The notes beneath the pieces were generated by a model that was not told where the DNA came from, ran no database searches, and saw only the letters and a list, made by a program, of their open reading frames with translations. A stretch of DNA of 64,000 bases from JANQMY01 sp965228775 (GTDB lineage: Bacteria; Pseudomonadota; Alphaproteobacteria; JANQMY01). Numbering within the stretch: the stretch's first letter is position 1; the number at the start of each line of letters is the position of its first letter. Positions 17,196-25,989 of this stretch are shown here, piece by piece. The stretch lies in contig OZ245840.1 of assembly GCA_965228775.1 (NCBI GenBank), positions 5,146,001 to 5,210,000 of the forward strand. Direction: 5' to 3'. The translations under genes were made by a program, and so were the position numbers.

Positions 17196-17232
17196 ACTGA
17201 TTTGGTCTATTGCGCCAATAGAGCAGGTCTAT
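17196..17232 (-). promoter_or_regulatory. OxyR-like binding site upstream of katG
   Basis: Four tetranucleotides with exact 7-base spacing read ACTG-N7-CTAT-N7-ATAG-N7-CTAT. The OxyR consensus is ATAG-N7-CTAT-N7-ATAG-N7-CTAT, so three of four quarters match perfectly. The site lies about 250 bp before the katG start in a 397-bp intergenic region. That region also holds a perfect hairpin GTTCCA/TGGAAC (17234-17252) and nothing I can read as a gene. No oxyR gene is in the window. Confidence 0.6.
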
Positions 17233-17345
17233 AGTTCCATGTTTGCTGGAACCGCTACCAACGCGAGAGATTTGCTACTTGCGGCAGAATAAAGGCTGTC
17301 CGGCTATTTATGTTAGACTGCGCCTCAAGAAATCGTGATCGCGCT

Positions 17346-18977
17346 CTAAGATGTTGAGTTCTTCCGGTGGGCTTGCAGCGCGGCGGGGGTATCGATGTCG
17401 AGAAAAATGGCGTCCGTCTGTAAGGGAACTTCTACTAAACTTTCTTCATGCTGACCGATCAGCGATCTGGCGCCCACGTCCCCCTTCAATTCTAGGATCT
17501 CACTGAAAAAATTGGCCGCCCAGAGAACCGGGTTGCCTCGTTTACCGTTATGGGTGGGTACGACAATCTGTTGGGCCTGGTCGGGAGAGAAGGCAGTCAC
17601 CAAACTTGAAAGGTGTTCCTGGGTTATCTTGGGCATATCGCCTAAGCAAACGACAACACCATCGATATGTGGTGCCTTCTTTTGGAACGCCTTGATCCCT
17701 GTTTTGAGAGATGAACTTAAGCCCTCGGCAAAATGTTCATTGTGCGCGAAATCGAATGAATATGACGAAAGCGCATCTCTTACTTTTTCTTCTTCGTGCC
17801 CTGTGACGACAATCGTTTTATCGAAACCGCAAGCCGAGATGGCGTCAGCCACATGCTGCACCATCGGTTTGCCATCGACGTCTGCCAAGAGCTTGTTGGA
17901 AGATCCCATGCGGGTAGATTGGCCTGCCGCCAAAATGATTGCGCCGATCGACGGCGGCTGAGCGTCTTTCACGCGCTTTTCCCGTGGTTGTGGGCGGGTT
18001 GGAATTTCTTTCAATAGTCCCCCCACACCCATGTCCATAATATCTTCGGGTGTTATGGGTACATCGGCAAGCAGGCGTTCCAATACCCAATCAAATCCGT
18101 TGAGTTTTGGGGAACGCGCGCAGCCGGGTAAACCAATGATTGGTACACGGCCTTTATGAGCGAGAAGCAGAAGGTTGCCCGGATCAACCGGCATACCCAG
18201 ATGATCCACCGTGCCACCAGTCGTCTCAATGGCGGAGGGAATTATGTCTGCGCGGTCTGTGATGGCAGAGGCGCCAAAAATCAGCACGAGGTCCGACCCA
18301 TCCAACAACGCAGTTTCAATTGCGCTGGAAAGATCCTTTTGCTCGTGATTGCAACGCATTTCACCGTGCAGATGGTTGCCGCACGCCTCTAGGCGTTCCT
18401 CCAGAACCGCACGCGATTTATCCATCACGGTGGATTTGGTCTCGGTTAGTACCGTGGAAATGAGGGTGATTTTCTTTTTGACGAATGGCCTGACCGCGAG
18501 GAGCTGATGGCCGGACCGAACTGTGTTCTCGATTTTGGCGAGGTCGGTCTCCCGACATGAAAACGGAATGATCTTCGCGGTCGCAATGGTTTGACCTGCT
18601 TCAACTTTGGAGTACATCGGCAGGGTAGCAAGGGTAATGGCCTCATTGACCTTGTTCGCCATGCGGATCTGCGCGTCATCTAGAATAAGGACGCCAGCGG
18701 TTTCGGCCGTTAGGTTACAGCGTCCTGTAAATGGCGTGGTGAGGATACAGCCTGGTCCGGCGATCCATTCGGCTAAACGTTTTGCGGCCTGATCTTCGGG
18801 GACATCGCCTTCTTCCAGATGAGCGCCCATAACTTCAGAGATGGCTTCATCTTTCAGCAGCGCTAAATCAGCGGCAGTGAGCTGATATCCCTTTTTGTAT
18901 CTTCTGGAAGGCGTTACCACTGCGTGCGCGAGGATTAAACCTTCGGCGTCGTCTATTGGGAAAGTGCCAAATTTCAT
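17346..18977 (-). CDS. Molybdopterin-binding/MobA-like NTP transferase fusion protein
   Basis: A 543-residue two-part protein. Residues 1 to about 330 are MoeA/MogA-like (molybdopterin-binding), including VLIFGASAITDRADIIPSA (231-249), PVDPGNLLLLA and GLPGCARSPKLNG. Residues about 343-540 form a nucleotidyltransferase of the MobA/MocA type, with AAGQSTRMG (350-358), a following Lys for phosphate contact, and the metal-binding LGDMP. Such fusions make molybdopterin cytosine dinucleotide for the xanthine oxidase family, which is what the neighbouring CoxL needs. The start overlaps the stop of the XdhC C-terminal gene by 4 bp (ATGA), so it is the last gene of the CoxD-CoxE-XdhC operon. Confidence 0.88.
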   Translation of the reverse strand: MKFGTFPIDDAEGLILAHAVVTPSRRYKKGYQLTAADLALLKDEAISEVMGAHLEEGDVPEDQAAKRLAEWIAGPGCILTTPFTGRCNLTAETAGVLILDDAQIRMANKVNEAITLATLPMYSKVEAGQTIATAKIIPFSCRETDLAKIENTVRSGHQLLAVRPFVKKKITLISTVLTETKSTVMDKSRAVLEERLEACGNHLHGEMRCNHEQKDLSSAIETALLDGSDLVLIFGASAITDRADIIPSAIETTGGTVDHLGMPVDPGNLLLLAHKGRVPIIGLPGCARSPKLNGFDWVLERLLADVPITPEDIMDMGVGGLLKEIPTRPQPREKRVKDAQPPSIGAIILAAGQSTRMGSSNKLLADVDGKPMVQHVADAISACGFDKTIVVTGHEEEKVRDALSSYSFDFAHNEHFAEGLSSSLKTGIKAFQKKAPHIDGVVVCLGDMPKITQEHLSSLVTAFSPDQAQQIVVPTHNGKRGNPVLWAANFFSEILELKGDVGARSLIGQHEESLVEVPLQTDAIFLDIDTPAALQAHRKNSTS

Positions 18978-19657
18978 GAGACATCTGATTTGCGCAAAAC
19001 AGATGTGATCTGCGCGAGGACAGAGACGGCGATCTCCGATGGGCTTTTGGCGTTGATGGCGAGTCCGACCGGCCCGTGAATGCGGCTTCGTTCGTCTTCG
19101 GAAAAACCAGCCTCGATCAGCCGTTCGATCCGGCTGGCATGCGTTTTTTTGGATCCCAAAGAGCCGATGTAAAAGCAGGGCGATTTTATCGCGATTTCGA
19201 GAGCGGGATCATCCAGTTTGGGGTCGTGAGTCAGCGTCACGACGGCTGTACGATGATCGAGAGCTAAGTTTTTGAGCGCCTCGTCCGGCCATTCAGTAAT
19301 GATATCTACGTCCGGAAAGCGCTCTTGTGTCGCAAAGGCAGTACGCGGATCAACAATCGTCACAGTGTAGCCGGACAATGATGCCATCTGCGCAAGAGGT
19401 TGCGCGATATGAACAGCACCTACGATGACCATCCGGAGAGGTGGGTTGAAGGGGTTCAAAAAGATAGGCCCATCTTCCGTGTCAACAGTCTGAGGTTTGT
19501 CATCCCGCAATACTGTGCGCGCGGCGTCTAGTAACGGATCGTCTTCGCTGGCCGGATAAATGAGACGGTCGTCGCCCGTATCCAAATTTGTCGCCAGCAC
19601 GACGGCCTGTTTGCCGGCTTTGTCAGTAACGAGCTGATCGAAGTTAGATTGCTTCAC
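18974..19657 (-). CDS. XdhC family protein, Rossmann (C-terminal) half
   Basis: A 227-residue protein corresponding to the C-terminal NAD(P)-binding-like half of XdhC/CoxF: RMVIVGAVHIAQPLAQMA followed by the strand YTVTIVDPR, then VVTLTHDPKLDDPAL and FYIGSLGSKKTHASRIERL. XdhC proteins bind and hand over sulfurated molybdenum cofactor to xanthine-oxidase-type enzymes. Here the two XdhC halves are separate genes that overlap by 4 bp (ATGA), rather than one polypeptide. The downstream MobA-like gene overlaps in the same way, so translation is tightly coupled. It presumably serves the CoxL/M/S enzyme encoded just beyond. Confidence 0.88.
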   Translation of the reverse strand: MKQSNFDQLVTDKAGKQAVVLATNLDTGDDRLIYPASEDDPLLDAARTVLRDDKPQTVDTEDGPIFLNPFNPPLRMVIVGAVHIAQPLAQMASLSGYTVTIVDPRTAFATQERFPDVDIITEWPDEALKNLALDHRTAVVTLTHDPKLDDPALEIAIKSPCFYIGSLGSKKTHASRIERLIEAGFSEDERSRIHGPVGLAINAKSPSEIAVSVLAQITSVLRKSDVS

Positions 19658-19989
19658 GCTACAGGCTCCACGAATACCTTGATGTTGCCGCCACAGGCGA
19701 GGCCTACTTCCCAGGCTTTGTCATTTGTGACGCCGTATTCCAGAAGTTTTGTGCCGCCATTCTGCAGAATGTTTAGGGCTTCAGTAACAACGGCGCCTTC
19801 AATACACCCTCCAGAAACCGAGCCTACAAATTTGCCGGTTTCGTCGACCGCAAGCTGGCTGCCGGCGGGGCGGGGCGCGGACCCCCATGTGGAAACGACG
19901 GTTGCGACAGCGACTTTTTTTCCCTCTTTCTGCCAGCGTTGTGCTGTTTCCAAAACCTGATCATGGTTTTCCTGAGGCGAATTCGTCAC
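19654..19989 (-). CDS. XdhC/CoxI family protein, N-terminal half
   Basis: A 111-residue stand-alone XdhC_CoxI domain. It contains VATVVSTWGSAPRPAGSQLA and the glycine-rich GSVSGGCIEGAVV, whose cysteine is conserved in the family, and ends with LACGGNIKVFVEP, a second conserved cysteine. It probably pairs with the Rossmann half encoded next to protect and insert the molybdenum cofactor. The start is a GTG that shares bases with the TAG stop of the CoxE gene (TAGTG), and the end overlaps the next gene by 4 bp. This is typical coupling within the coxDE-xdhC-mobA operon. Confidence 0.87.
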   Translation of the reverse strand: MTNSPQENHDQVLETAQRWQKEGKKVAVATVVSTWGSAPRPAGSQLAVDETGKFVGSVSGGCIEGAVVTEALNILQNGGTKLLEYGVTNDKAWEVGLACGGNIKVFVEPVA

Positions 19990-21191
19990 TACGCAGCCTT
20001 TCTTTCGATCTTGCGCGATGCTTGCCGGCTGTGTTGGAGGGCGCGTGCCAACCCCGACAGGCTTTCCAAATTATGCACCGGGAGAAACTCATCCACGTGA
20101 GGCAGCATGGCCTGTATCCCCAATGATTTGGGCTCGAATTGATCGTATCTCAAGAGGGGGTTTAGCCAGATCAACCGGGAGCACGATCGATGAAGGCGGT
20201 CCATCTCCGGCGCAAGGCCGTCACCGGCATCCCGGTCCAGACCATCCGTGATCAAAAGGACCACGGCGCCTTGGCCCAAGACCCGCCGGGACCATTGTCT
20301 GTTGAAGTGATGGATCGTTTCGCCGATGCGTGTGCCTCCCCCCCAATCTTCGACAGCATGGGAGACGCGATCCAGGGCTTCATCCACGTCACGATACTTA
20401 AGTTGACGTGTGATATTGCTGAGCCGCGTGCCAAAGACGAACGAGTGCACCCGGTCACCATCCTGCGCCAGCGTATGCAAGAAATGCAGAAACATTCTTG
20501 TGTAAGATGACATGGAACCGGAGATATCGCATAGAGCGACAAGAGGCGGGCGCCGCTTGACGCGCTGCCGGTGCCGCATCGGGATGAGGTCTCCACCGCT
20601 TCTCAAACTTGCCCGCATCGTTCTGCGGAGATCGAAGTCACTTGATAGATTGGCTGGTTGAAAACGTCTCTGACGCCGTGGGGCGACGATGAAATCCATC
20701 TGTGACAATATCTGGCGGGCTTCTCGTATCTCGGCAACGGTCATTTGCTCGAAGTCTTTTGAGCGCAACACTTCGTCTGCAGACGAAGTGGCTTGCGCGT
20801 CGATTTCCAGCATGTCGGCCGGTTGTTCTTTGGGATATTCCGGCATCATGGCTTCGGCCAGGCGCCTGGCTGCAGCACTTGGTTTCTCCGGTATGATTTG
20901 TTGGGCGTCTTGGAGCAATTGTTGAAGTTGATTGGTTTCGCCCGGGCTGCGCCAGAAAACTTTAAAGGCTTCATCGAAAAGCACGTGATGATCGCGCTTG
21001 TTTACGAGAACGCAGTGCAAAGCCCAATAGAAGTCGCGCCGACTGCGGATATCGATACTATCGATCGCTTCTACGGCAAGAACGGTTTTTGCGGGGCCGA
21101 CGGGCAAACCTGCGCGCCGCAACAGGCGCGTAAAGGCAACAACGTTGTGGGGCAGTCGACCCGAGTCGCTATCGGTGACGAAGGCCGTCAT
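19989..21191 (-). CDS. coxE: CoxE-like VWA domain protein
   Basis: A 400-residue CoxE-type protein. The N-terminal half is helical (FTRLLRRAGLPVGPAKT near the start). The C-terminal half is a von Willebrand A domain with the MIDAS motif DISGSMSSYT (about 228-237) and a later Thr/Asp pair (LLITDGLDRDAGDG). CoxE works with the MoxR ATPase CoxD in post-translational assembly of the CODH-type active site: in Oligotropha, CoxD and CoxE help build the [CuSMoO2] cluster. Whether a form II enzyme needs the same chemistry is unclear. The start overlaps the CoxD/MoxR stop by 4 bp (ATGA). Confidence 0.9.
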   Translation of the reverse strand: MTAFVTDSDSGRLPHNVVAFTRLLRRAGLPVGPAKTVLAVEAIDSIDIRSRRDFYWALHCVLVNKRDHHVLFDEAFKVFWRSPGETNQLQQLLQDAQQIIPEKPSAAARRLAEAMMPEYPKEQPADMLEIDAQATSSADEVLRSKDFEQMTVAEIREARQILSQMDFIVAPRRQRRFQPANLSSDFDLRRTMRASLRSGGDLIPMRHRQRVKRRPPLVALCDISGSMSSYTRMFLHFLHTLAQDGDRVHSFVFGTRLSNITRQLKYRDVDEALDRVSHAVEDWGGGTRIGETIHHFNRQWSRRVLGQGAVVLLITDGLDRDAGDGLAPEMDRLHRSCSRLIWLNPLLRYDQFEPKSLGIQAMLPHVDEFLPVHNLESLSGLARALQHSRQASRKIERKAA

Positions 21192-22105
21192 GCAGGCTCT
21201 TTCTGTTGAACTGACCTGATAATCTCGTCCACCTTCGTTCCACGCAAATGGGCGATGTCGTCTTGATATTTCAAAAGGGCGCCGAGGGTTTGATCCACAT
21301 TAGCCGCATCGAGTTCTTTGGCATCCAAAGTCGTTAGGGCGGTTGCCCAGTCTATGGACTCGGCGACGCCCGGAAGTTTGAAAAGTTCATCTTCCTGACG
21401 AAGTTCTTGAACGAATTGGACGATCTGTTTGGCGAGGCGTTCATCCGCCCCCGGAACTTTGTCTGAGACAATCTCCAATTCGCGTGCAGCGTCGGGATAG
21501 TCCACCCAATGGTAAAGACAGCGGCGCTTGAGGGCGTCGTGGATCTCGCGGGTTCTGTTGGACGTGAGGATCACGATCGGAGGCGTATTGGCTTGCACCG
21601 TCCCGAGTTCAGGAATTGTGACTTGAAAGTCGGACAATAGCTCAAGAAGAAATGCTTCGAACGGCTCGTCGGTTCTATCGATCTCGTCGATGAGCAACAC
21701 TGGAGCGCCGGCATCACTTTCTTCGAGTGCCTGAAGAAGAGGGCGCTTTATCAGGAAGCGATCACTGAAAATGTCCTTTGCGATATCATCGCCTTTTGCC
21801 TGATCTGCCGCTTCCTTCAAGCGGATTTCGATCATCTGCGCTTGATAGTTCCACTCGTATACGGCGGAGGCGGCATCCAACCCCTCATAACACTGTAGCC
21901 TTATGAGGGGTCGGCCAAGAGTTTGCGACAACACTTTTGCTATTTCCGTCTTGCCGGTTCCGGCTTCTCCTTCAAGAAGCAATGGCCGCTGCATCTTCAG
22001 GCTAAGGAAGAGAACAGTTGCGAGCCCACGATCCGCAAAGTAATGGCCGCGTTTGAGCAGATCGCGGGTCTCATCCACGTCTTTCGGCAGGGCAATAGCG
22101 CTCAT
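21188..22105 (-). CDS. coxD: MoxR-family AAA+ ATPase (CoxD-like)
   Basis: A 305-residue AAA+ ATPase. Walker A is LLEGEAGTGKTEIAK, Walker B VLLIDEIDRTDEPFEAFLLE, sensor 1 VILTSNRTREIHDAL and the arginine-finger region KRRCLYHWVDYPD. The MoxR subgroup acts as a chaperone with VWA partners, and CoxE directly downstream is the obvious partner. ATG 22105 (MSAIALPKD) is preceded by GAGG close to the codon. A longer frame from 22153 has no ribosome site and would run into the divergent promoter region. It heads the five-gene maturation operon CoxD-CoxE-XdhC-XdhC-MobA. Confidence 0.92.
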   Translation of the reverse strand: MSAIALPKDVDETRDLLKRGHYFADRGLATVLFLSLKMQRPLLLEGEAGTGKTEIAKVLSQTLGRPLIRLQCYEGLDAASAVYEWNYQAQMIEIRLKEAADQAKGDDIAKDIFSDRFLIKRPLLQALEESDAGAPVLLIDEIDRTDEPFEAFLLELLSDFQVTIPELGTVQANTPPIVILTSNRTREIHDALKRRCLYHWVDYPDAARELEIVSDKVPGADERLAKQIVQFVQELRQEDELFKLPGVAESIDWATALTTLDAKELDAANVDQTLGALLKYQDDIAHLRGTKVDEIIRSVQQKEPA

Positions 22106-22278
22106 GGTCCTCACATATTGAATTTTGGCCGTTTTCTGTGGCATGGTTAACAAAGAATGGGCCGAAAATCTTAGATATTCTATCTGGTTGCTTCTTAGCG
22201 TTGGACACGCTGTTTGGCAAACTGAGCCGAAATGGCTTTATTCCGGATCCGATAATCGAGTGTAAAAAGCGAGTTTGC

Positions 22279-22791
22279 ATGGCGTTTCGCCAAACTGTTC
22301 CCGCCGTCGAAGAAATTGTCCCTGAAGTCAAAGCTTCCACATGGGTGCCGGACTTATCCGCTCAAAAAGGTCTGTTTGGGCGCCTTGCCACGCTGGTTCT
22401 GGTTTATCCCAGAACATCCTTTGTGATTATGGCAGCAATTCTCGTGCTCGCTTTCCTGGTGTTGGCGCCGATACTTGTTGCGGCGTTCTATGTGCTGCTG
22501 GGGGCGGGCGCGTATGCGCTGTGGAACCGTATTAAGCGCCTTCGTATGCCGCGGGTCATTCCGTTGTCACACAGCACGGATTTTCAACTTCAAAAGCCAC
22601 GCCAAGATCTCACAAGTCTTGTAATGATGGACTTGCTAGCAGGTTTGTTCGCCGGTTTTGGCGGTATTATGTATTGGCAAGGCAGCGACGCCGCAACAGG
22701 TGGCGCCATTGCCGTGGCCTTTGGGGTTCTGGCTATTTTGCTGACGCGAATGGTGCTCAGAGAGCTTCGGGGGCGTCTTTATTTTCAATAA
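22279..22791 (+). CDS. Membrane protein of unknown function
   Basis: A 170-residue protein inserted, on the opposite strand, between the two cox operons. Hydrophobic helices lie at about residues 38-72 (a long double stretch with VIMAAILVLAFLVLAPILVAAFYVLLGAG) and at about 112-155 (two helices, the second GGAIAVAFGVLAILL). The middle is basic (RIKRLRMPRV), which suggests a cytoplasmic loop. No family recognised. ATG 22279 is chosen because the hydrophilic N-terminus fits and the longer frame from GTG 22138 overlaps the divergent moxR promoter. The ribosome site is weak in either case. Its position suggests, but does not show, a link to the molybdoenzyme. Confidence 0.55.
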   Translation: MAFRQTVPAVEEIVPEVKASTWVPDLSAQKGLFGRLATLVLVYPRTSFVIMAAILVLAFLVLAPILVAAFYVLLGAGAYALWNRIKRLRMPRVIPLSHSTDFQLQKPRQDLTSLVMMDLLAGLFAGFGGIMYWQGSDAATGGAIAVAFGVLAILLTRMVLRELRGRLYFQ

Positions 22792-22806
22792 GGGGTTTCA
22801 GCGCTC

Positions 22807-23604
22807 CTAGGTGATTGCAGCTGCGACTGCTCGCTTCGCCATGACGGTCACCAAATGCGCGCGATATTCCGCAGAGCCATGAATGTCACTGTTCAGATCG
22901 TCCGCAGGCACTTTGATGGAGGCAACAGCATCAGGCGCAAAGTTAGACGCCAAAGCCTGTTCCATTTCCGGCACGCGGAAAACACAAGAGCCTGCACCGG
23001 TGACCGCCACGCGAACGCCGGCAGAGGTCTTGGCCACGAAGACGCCAACCATGGCATATCGAGAGGCCGGGTTTGGGAACTTCATGTAGGCGGCTTTTTC
23101 GGCTGCGGGAAAATCCACTTGAGTGATGATTTCATCCTCGGCGAGCGCCGTCTCAAACATGCCGGTGAAGAAGTCGTCCGACGTAATTTGACGTTCGGTC
23201 GTATGAACGGTCGCGTTTAGTCCAAGAACAGCTGACGGATAGTCGGCAGACGGATCATTGTTGGCGAGCGATCCGCCAATTGTTCCCATGTGACGCACGT
23301 GAGGGTCGCCAATCAGACCTGCCAATTCAGCAAGAGCGGGGATCTTCGACCGCACATCCGCAGATGCGGCAACATCAGCATGCTTGGTTCCAGCTTTAAT
23401 GCTCACCGTATCTCCGTTCACGGAAATACCGGCGAAATCCGGTAGATTGGCTATGTCAATCAAGTCGGTTGGAGAAGCCAAACGCTGTTTCAACGTCGGA
23501 ATAAGGGTCTGACCGCCCGCAACGATTTTGGGGTCCTCACTTGAAGACAGAAGCGACTTAGCTTCTTCAAGGCTGTTGGCGCGGTGGTATTTGAGTGCGT
23601 ACAT
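22807..23604 (-). CDS. coxM: FAD-binding medium subunit of CODH/xanthine oxidase-type enzyme
   Basis: A 265-residue CoxM/CutM-type flavoprotein. FAD pyrophosphate motifs are AGGQTLIPTLKQRL (about 31-44) and TIGGSLANNDPSADYP (about 107-122), followed by the C-terminal CODH_C-type domain. It passes electrons from the [2Fe-2S] subunit to the acceptor. The gene order on the minus strand is coxG-coxS-coxL-coxM, with 20 bp between coxL and this gene, so it is the last structural gene of that operon. Length is slightly short of the usual 280-290 residues but complete at both ends. Confidence 0.92.
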   Translation of the reverse strand: MYALKYHRANSLEEAKSLLSSSEDPKIVAGGQTLIPTLKQRLASPTDLIDIANLPDFAGISVNGDTVSIKAGTKHADVAASADVRSKIPALAELAGLIGDPHVRHMGTIGGSLANNDPSADYPSAVLGLNATVHTTERQITSDDFFTGMFETALAEDEIITQVDFPAAEKAAYMKFPNPASRYAMVGVFVAKTSAGVRVAVTGAGSCVFRVPEMEQALASNFAPDAVASIKVPADDLNSDIHGSAEYRAHLVTVMAKRAVAAAIT

Positions 23605-23624
23605 GTTTCCTTCTCCCTAAAAAT

Positions 23625-25985
23625 TTAGGCAGCGTTTTCCGTTTGCTGAAGAATTGACCAAATTGTGTGAGGTGTCGCGGGCATGGGGATGTTCATTGTT
23701 CCCAAGGCATCCGACAAGGCATTCATTACTGCTGCCGGAGCCGCAATTGCACCGGCTTCGCCACACCCTTTGATTCCCAGTGGGTTTGACGGGCAGAGGG
23801 TCTCCGTAAGCCCAACATCGAAATGGGGAAGGTCATCCGCCCGCGGCATGGTGTAGTCCATGAACGTACCGGTCAGCAACTGGCCCGACTCTGGTTCGTA
23901 GATGCCGTGTTCCAGAAGGGCCTGTCCGATCCCTTGGGCGATACCGCCATGGACCTGGCCTTCCACGATCATGGGGTTAATGATGCGCCCGAAATCGTCA
24001 ACAGCGACCATCTTCAGTATCTCGGTCGTGCCGGTTTCCGGATCGACTTCCAATTCACAGATGTGGCAGCCGGCAGGAAAGGTGAAGTTGGTTGGGTCGT
24101 AAAAAGCGCCTTCCTTAAGGCCAGGCTCGATCTCATCGGTCGGGAACTGATGCCCCACATAGGCGGCAAGCGATACCTCCGGAAAGGCCAACTGCTTGTC
24201 CGTGCCAGCGACAGTGAAATTGCCGTCTGAAAACTCGATGTCGGTCTCAGCGGCTTCCATCATGTGTGCCGCAATTTTCTTCGCTTTAGCGATCACCTTG
24301 TCGAGCGCCCGGTCAATGGCGGACATGCCCACCGCCCCAGAGCGGGAGCCATAGGTCCCCATACCGAACTGAACGCTGTCCGTATCACCATGGACGATTT
24401 CAACTTGATCGATCGGAACGCCCAGGCGCTCCGAGACAAGCTGTGCAAAGGTGGTTTCATGGCCCTGGCCGTGGCTATGGCTTCCGGTCAACACCTCAAT
24501 ACTGCCTGTGGGGTTCACGCGCACTTCAGCGGATTCCCAAAGACCGACGCCTGCGCCCAGCGACCCGACGGCGGCGGAAGGCGCAATCCCGCATGCCTCA
24601 ATGTAAGTGGAAAAACCAATGCCCCTTTTTTTTCCGGCGGCTTCGGAGGCTGCCTTGCGGGAGGCGAAGCCGTCATAGTCAACAAGCTCCAGCGCTTTCT
24701 GAAGGCTGGCAGGATAGTCGCCAATGTCATAGTTCATGATGACCGGCGTTTGGTGGGGGAACTCGGAGATGAAATTTTTTCTGCGAAGTTCCGCGGGATC
24801 CGTTTTGAGATCACGCGCTGCTGCATCAACGATCCGTTCCACGACATATGTGGCTTCGGGCCTTCCGGCGCCGCGATAGGCGTCGACAGGTGCCGTGTTT
24901 GTGTAGACCCCGTCGACGGTCACATAGATATTTGGAATGTTGTACTGGCCCGACAGCAATGTGCCGTAAAGATAGGTCGGGACAGATGAGGCGAAGGTCG
25001 AAAGGTAAGCGCCAAGGTTCGCCGTTGTGTGGACGCGGAGGCCCGTGATCTTTCCATCCGCATCAAGAGCAATTTCCGCATCCGTATGATGGTCGCGGCC
25101 GTGAGCATCGGCCAGGAAGCTTTCCGAGCGTTCGGCTGTCCATTTGACCGGTCGCTTTACCTTTGCGGCGGCCCATGCGCACACTGTCTCTTCGGGATAG
25201 ATGAAAATCTTCGATCCGAATCCGCCGCCCACATCCGGGGCAATCACGCGAAGCTTGTGTTCGGGTGCCAATTGGACGAAAGCGGACAATACGAGCCGCG
25301 CCACATGGGGGTTTTGGCTGGTGGTATAGAGCGTGTAGTCGCCCGAAGCAGCATCATAGGCGCCAATGGCGGCACGGGGTTCCATGGCATTGGGCACAAG
25401 CCGGTTATTGCTCAAGCTGATCTTGCTCACATGAGCGGCGTCCGCAAAGGCGGCTTCGGTGGCAGCCTTTTCACCCAATTCCCAATCAAAGCAGAGATTG
25501 CCCGCCGCCTCGTCATGAACTTGGGGGGCGCCACCTTCGAGTGCCTTCAAGCCGTCGCTGACGGACGGCAGCGTTTCATAGTCCACTTCCACCAGTTCGG
25601 CGGCGTCCTTGGCTTGAGCCAAACTCTCCGCGATCACGATGGCCACGTGGTCGCCGGTATAGCGCACTTTGTCGACGGCAAGGGCAGGGTGTGCCCCGGC
25701 CTTCATTTCGGAGCCGTCCTTGGAATGGACCATCCAGCCACAAATCAAACCCCCGAGCTCGTCAGCGGCAAGGTCTTTGCCGGTAAGCACCGCGATGACG
25801 CCATCGCTTTCAAGGGCTGCCGAGCTGTCGATTGATTTGATTGCCGCATGGGCGTGTGGTGAGCGCACAAAATATCCATAGGTCTGCCGCTCTAACTTGA
25901 AATCATCTGTATACCGACCACTGCCGGTGATAAACCGTTGATCTTCTTTGCGCCGGACTGGTTGGCCGATCCCTGTGCCGCTCAT
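23625..25985 (-). CDS. coxL: Molybdopterin-binding large subunit, form II CoxL type
   Basis: A 786-residue large subunit of the xanthine oxidase family. It shows the N-terminal Ald_Xan_dh motif GQPVRRKEDQRFITGSGRY, the glycine motif VGGGFGSKIF, and the active-site loop AYRGAGR at 369-375. True aerobic CO dehydrogenases (form I) carry AYxCSFR with the copper-ligand Cys. The Gly-Ala version marks form II, whose substrate is unsettled. The catalytic Glu near the C-terminus is probably in KGCGEAGAIAAPAAV. Cofactor is expected to be molybdopterin cytosine dinucleotide, matching the MobA-like fusion nearby. It starts 5 bp after the coxS stop with GAGGG upstream. Confidence 0.93.
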   Translation of the reverse strand: MSGTGIGQPVRRKEDQRFITGSGRYTDDFKLERQTYGYFVRSPHAHAAIKSIDSSAALESDGVIAVLTGKDLAADELGGLICGWMVHSKDGSEMKAGAHPALAVDKVRYTGDHVAIVIAESLAQAKDAAELVEVDYETLPSVSDGLKALEGGAPQVHDEAAGNLCFDWELGEKAATEAAFADAAHVSKISLSNNRLVPNAMEPRAAIGAYDAASGDYTLYTTSQNPHVARLVLSAFVQLAPEHKLRVIAPDVGGGFGSKIFIYPEETVCAWAAAKVKRPVKWTAERSESFLADAHGRDHHTDAEIALDADGKITGLRVHTTANLGAYLSTFASSVPTYLYGTLLSGQYNIPNIYVTVDGVYTNTAPVDAYRGAGRPEATYVVERIVDAAARDLKTDPAELRRKNFISEFPHQTPVIMNYDIGDYPASLQKALELVDYDGFASRKAASEAAGKKRGIGFSTYIEACGIAPSAAVGSLGAGVGLWESAEVRVNPTGSIEVLTGSHSHGQGHETTFAQLVSERLGVPIDQVEIVHGDTDSVQFGMGTYGSRSGAVGMSAIDRALDKVIAKAKKIAAHMMEAAETDIEFSDGNFTVAGTDKQLAFPEVSLAAYVGHQFPTDEIEPGLKEGAFYDPTNFTFPAGCHICELEVDPETGTTEILKMVAVDDFGRIINPMIVEGQVHGGIAQGIGQALLEHGIYEPESGQLLTGTFMDYTMPRADDLPHFDVGLTETLCPSNPLGIKGCGEAGAIAAPAAVMNALSDALGTMNIPMPATPHTIWSILQQTENAA

Positions 25986-25989
25986 CTGT

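Noticed and set aside
16979..17200. 73-codon plus-strand ORF upstream of katG
   Set aside because: No ribosome site or domain. It lies in the katG regulatory region and is better explained as noncoding.
24264..24989. 241-codon plus-strand ORF antisense to coxL
   Set aside because: Mirror of a strongly conserved molybdoenzyme gene with no independent signal.
25029..25835. 268-codon plus-strand ORF antisense to coxL
   Set aside because: Same reason: the coding signal on the minus strand is complete and conserved.
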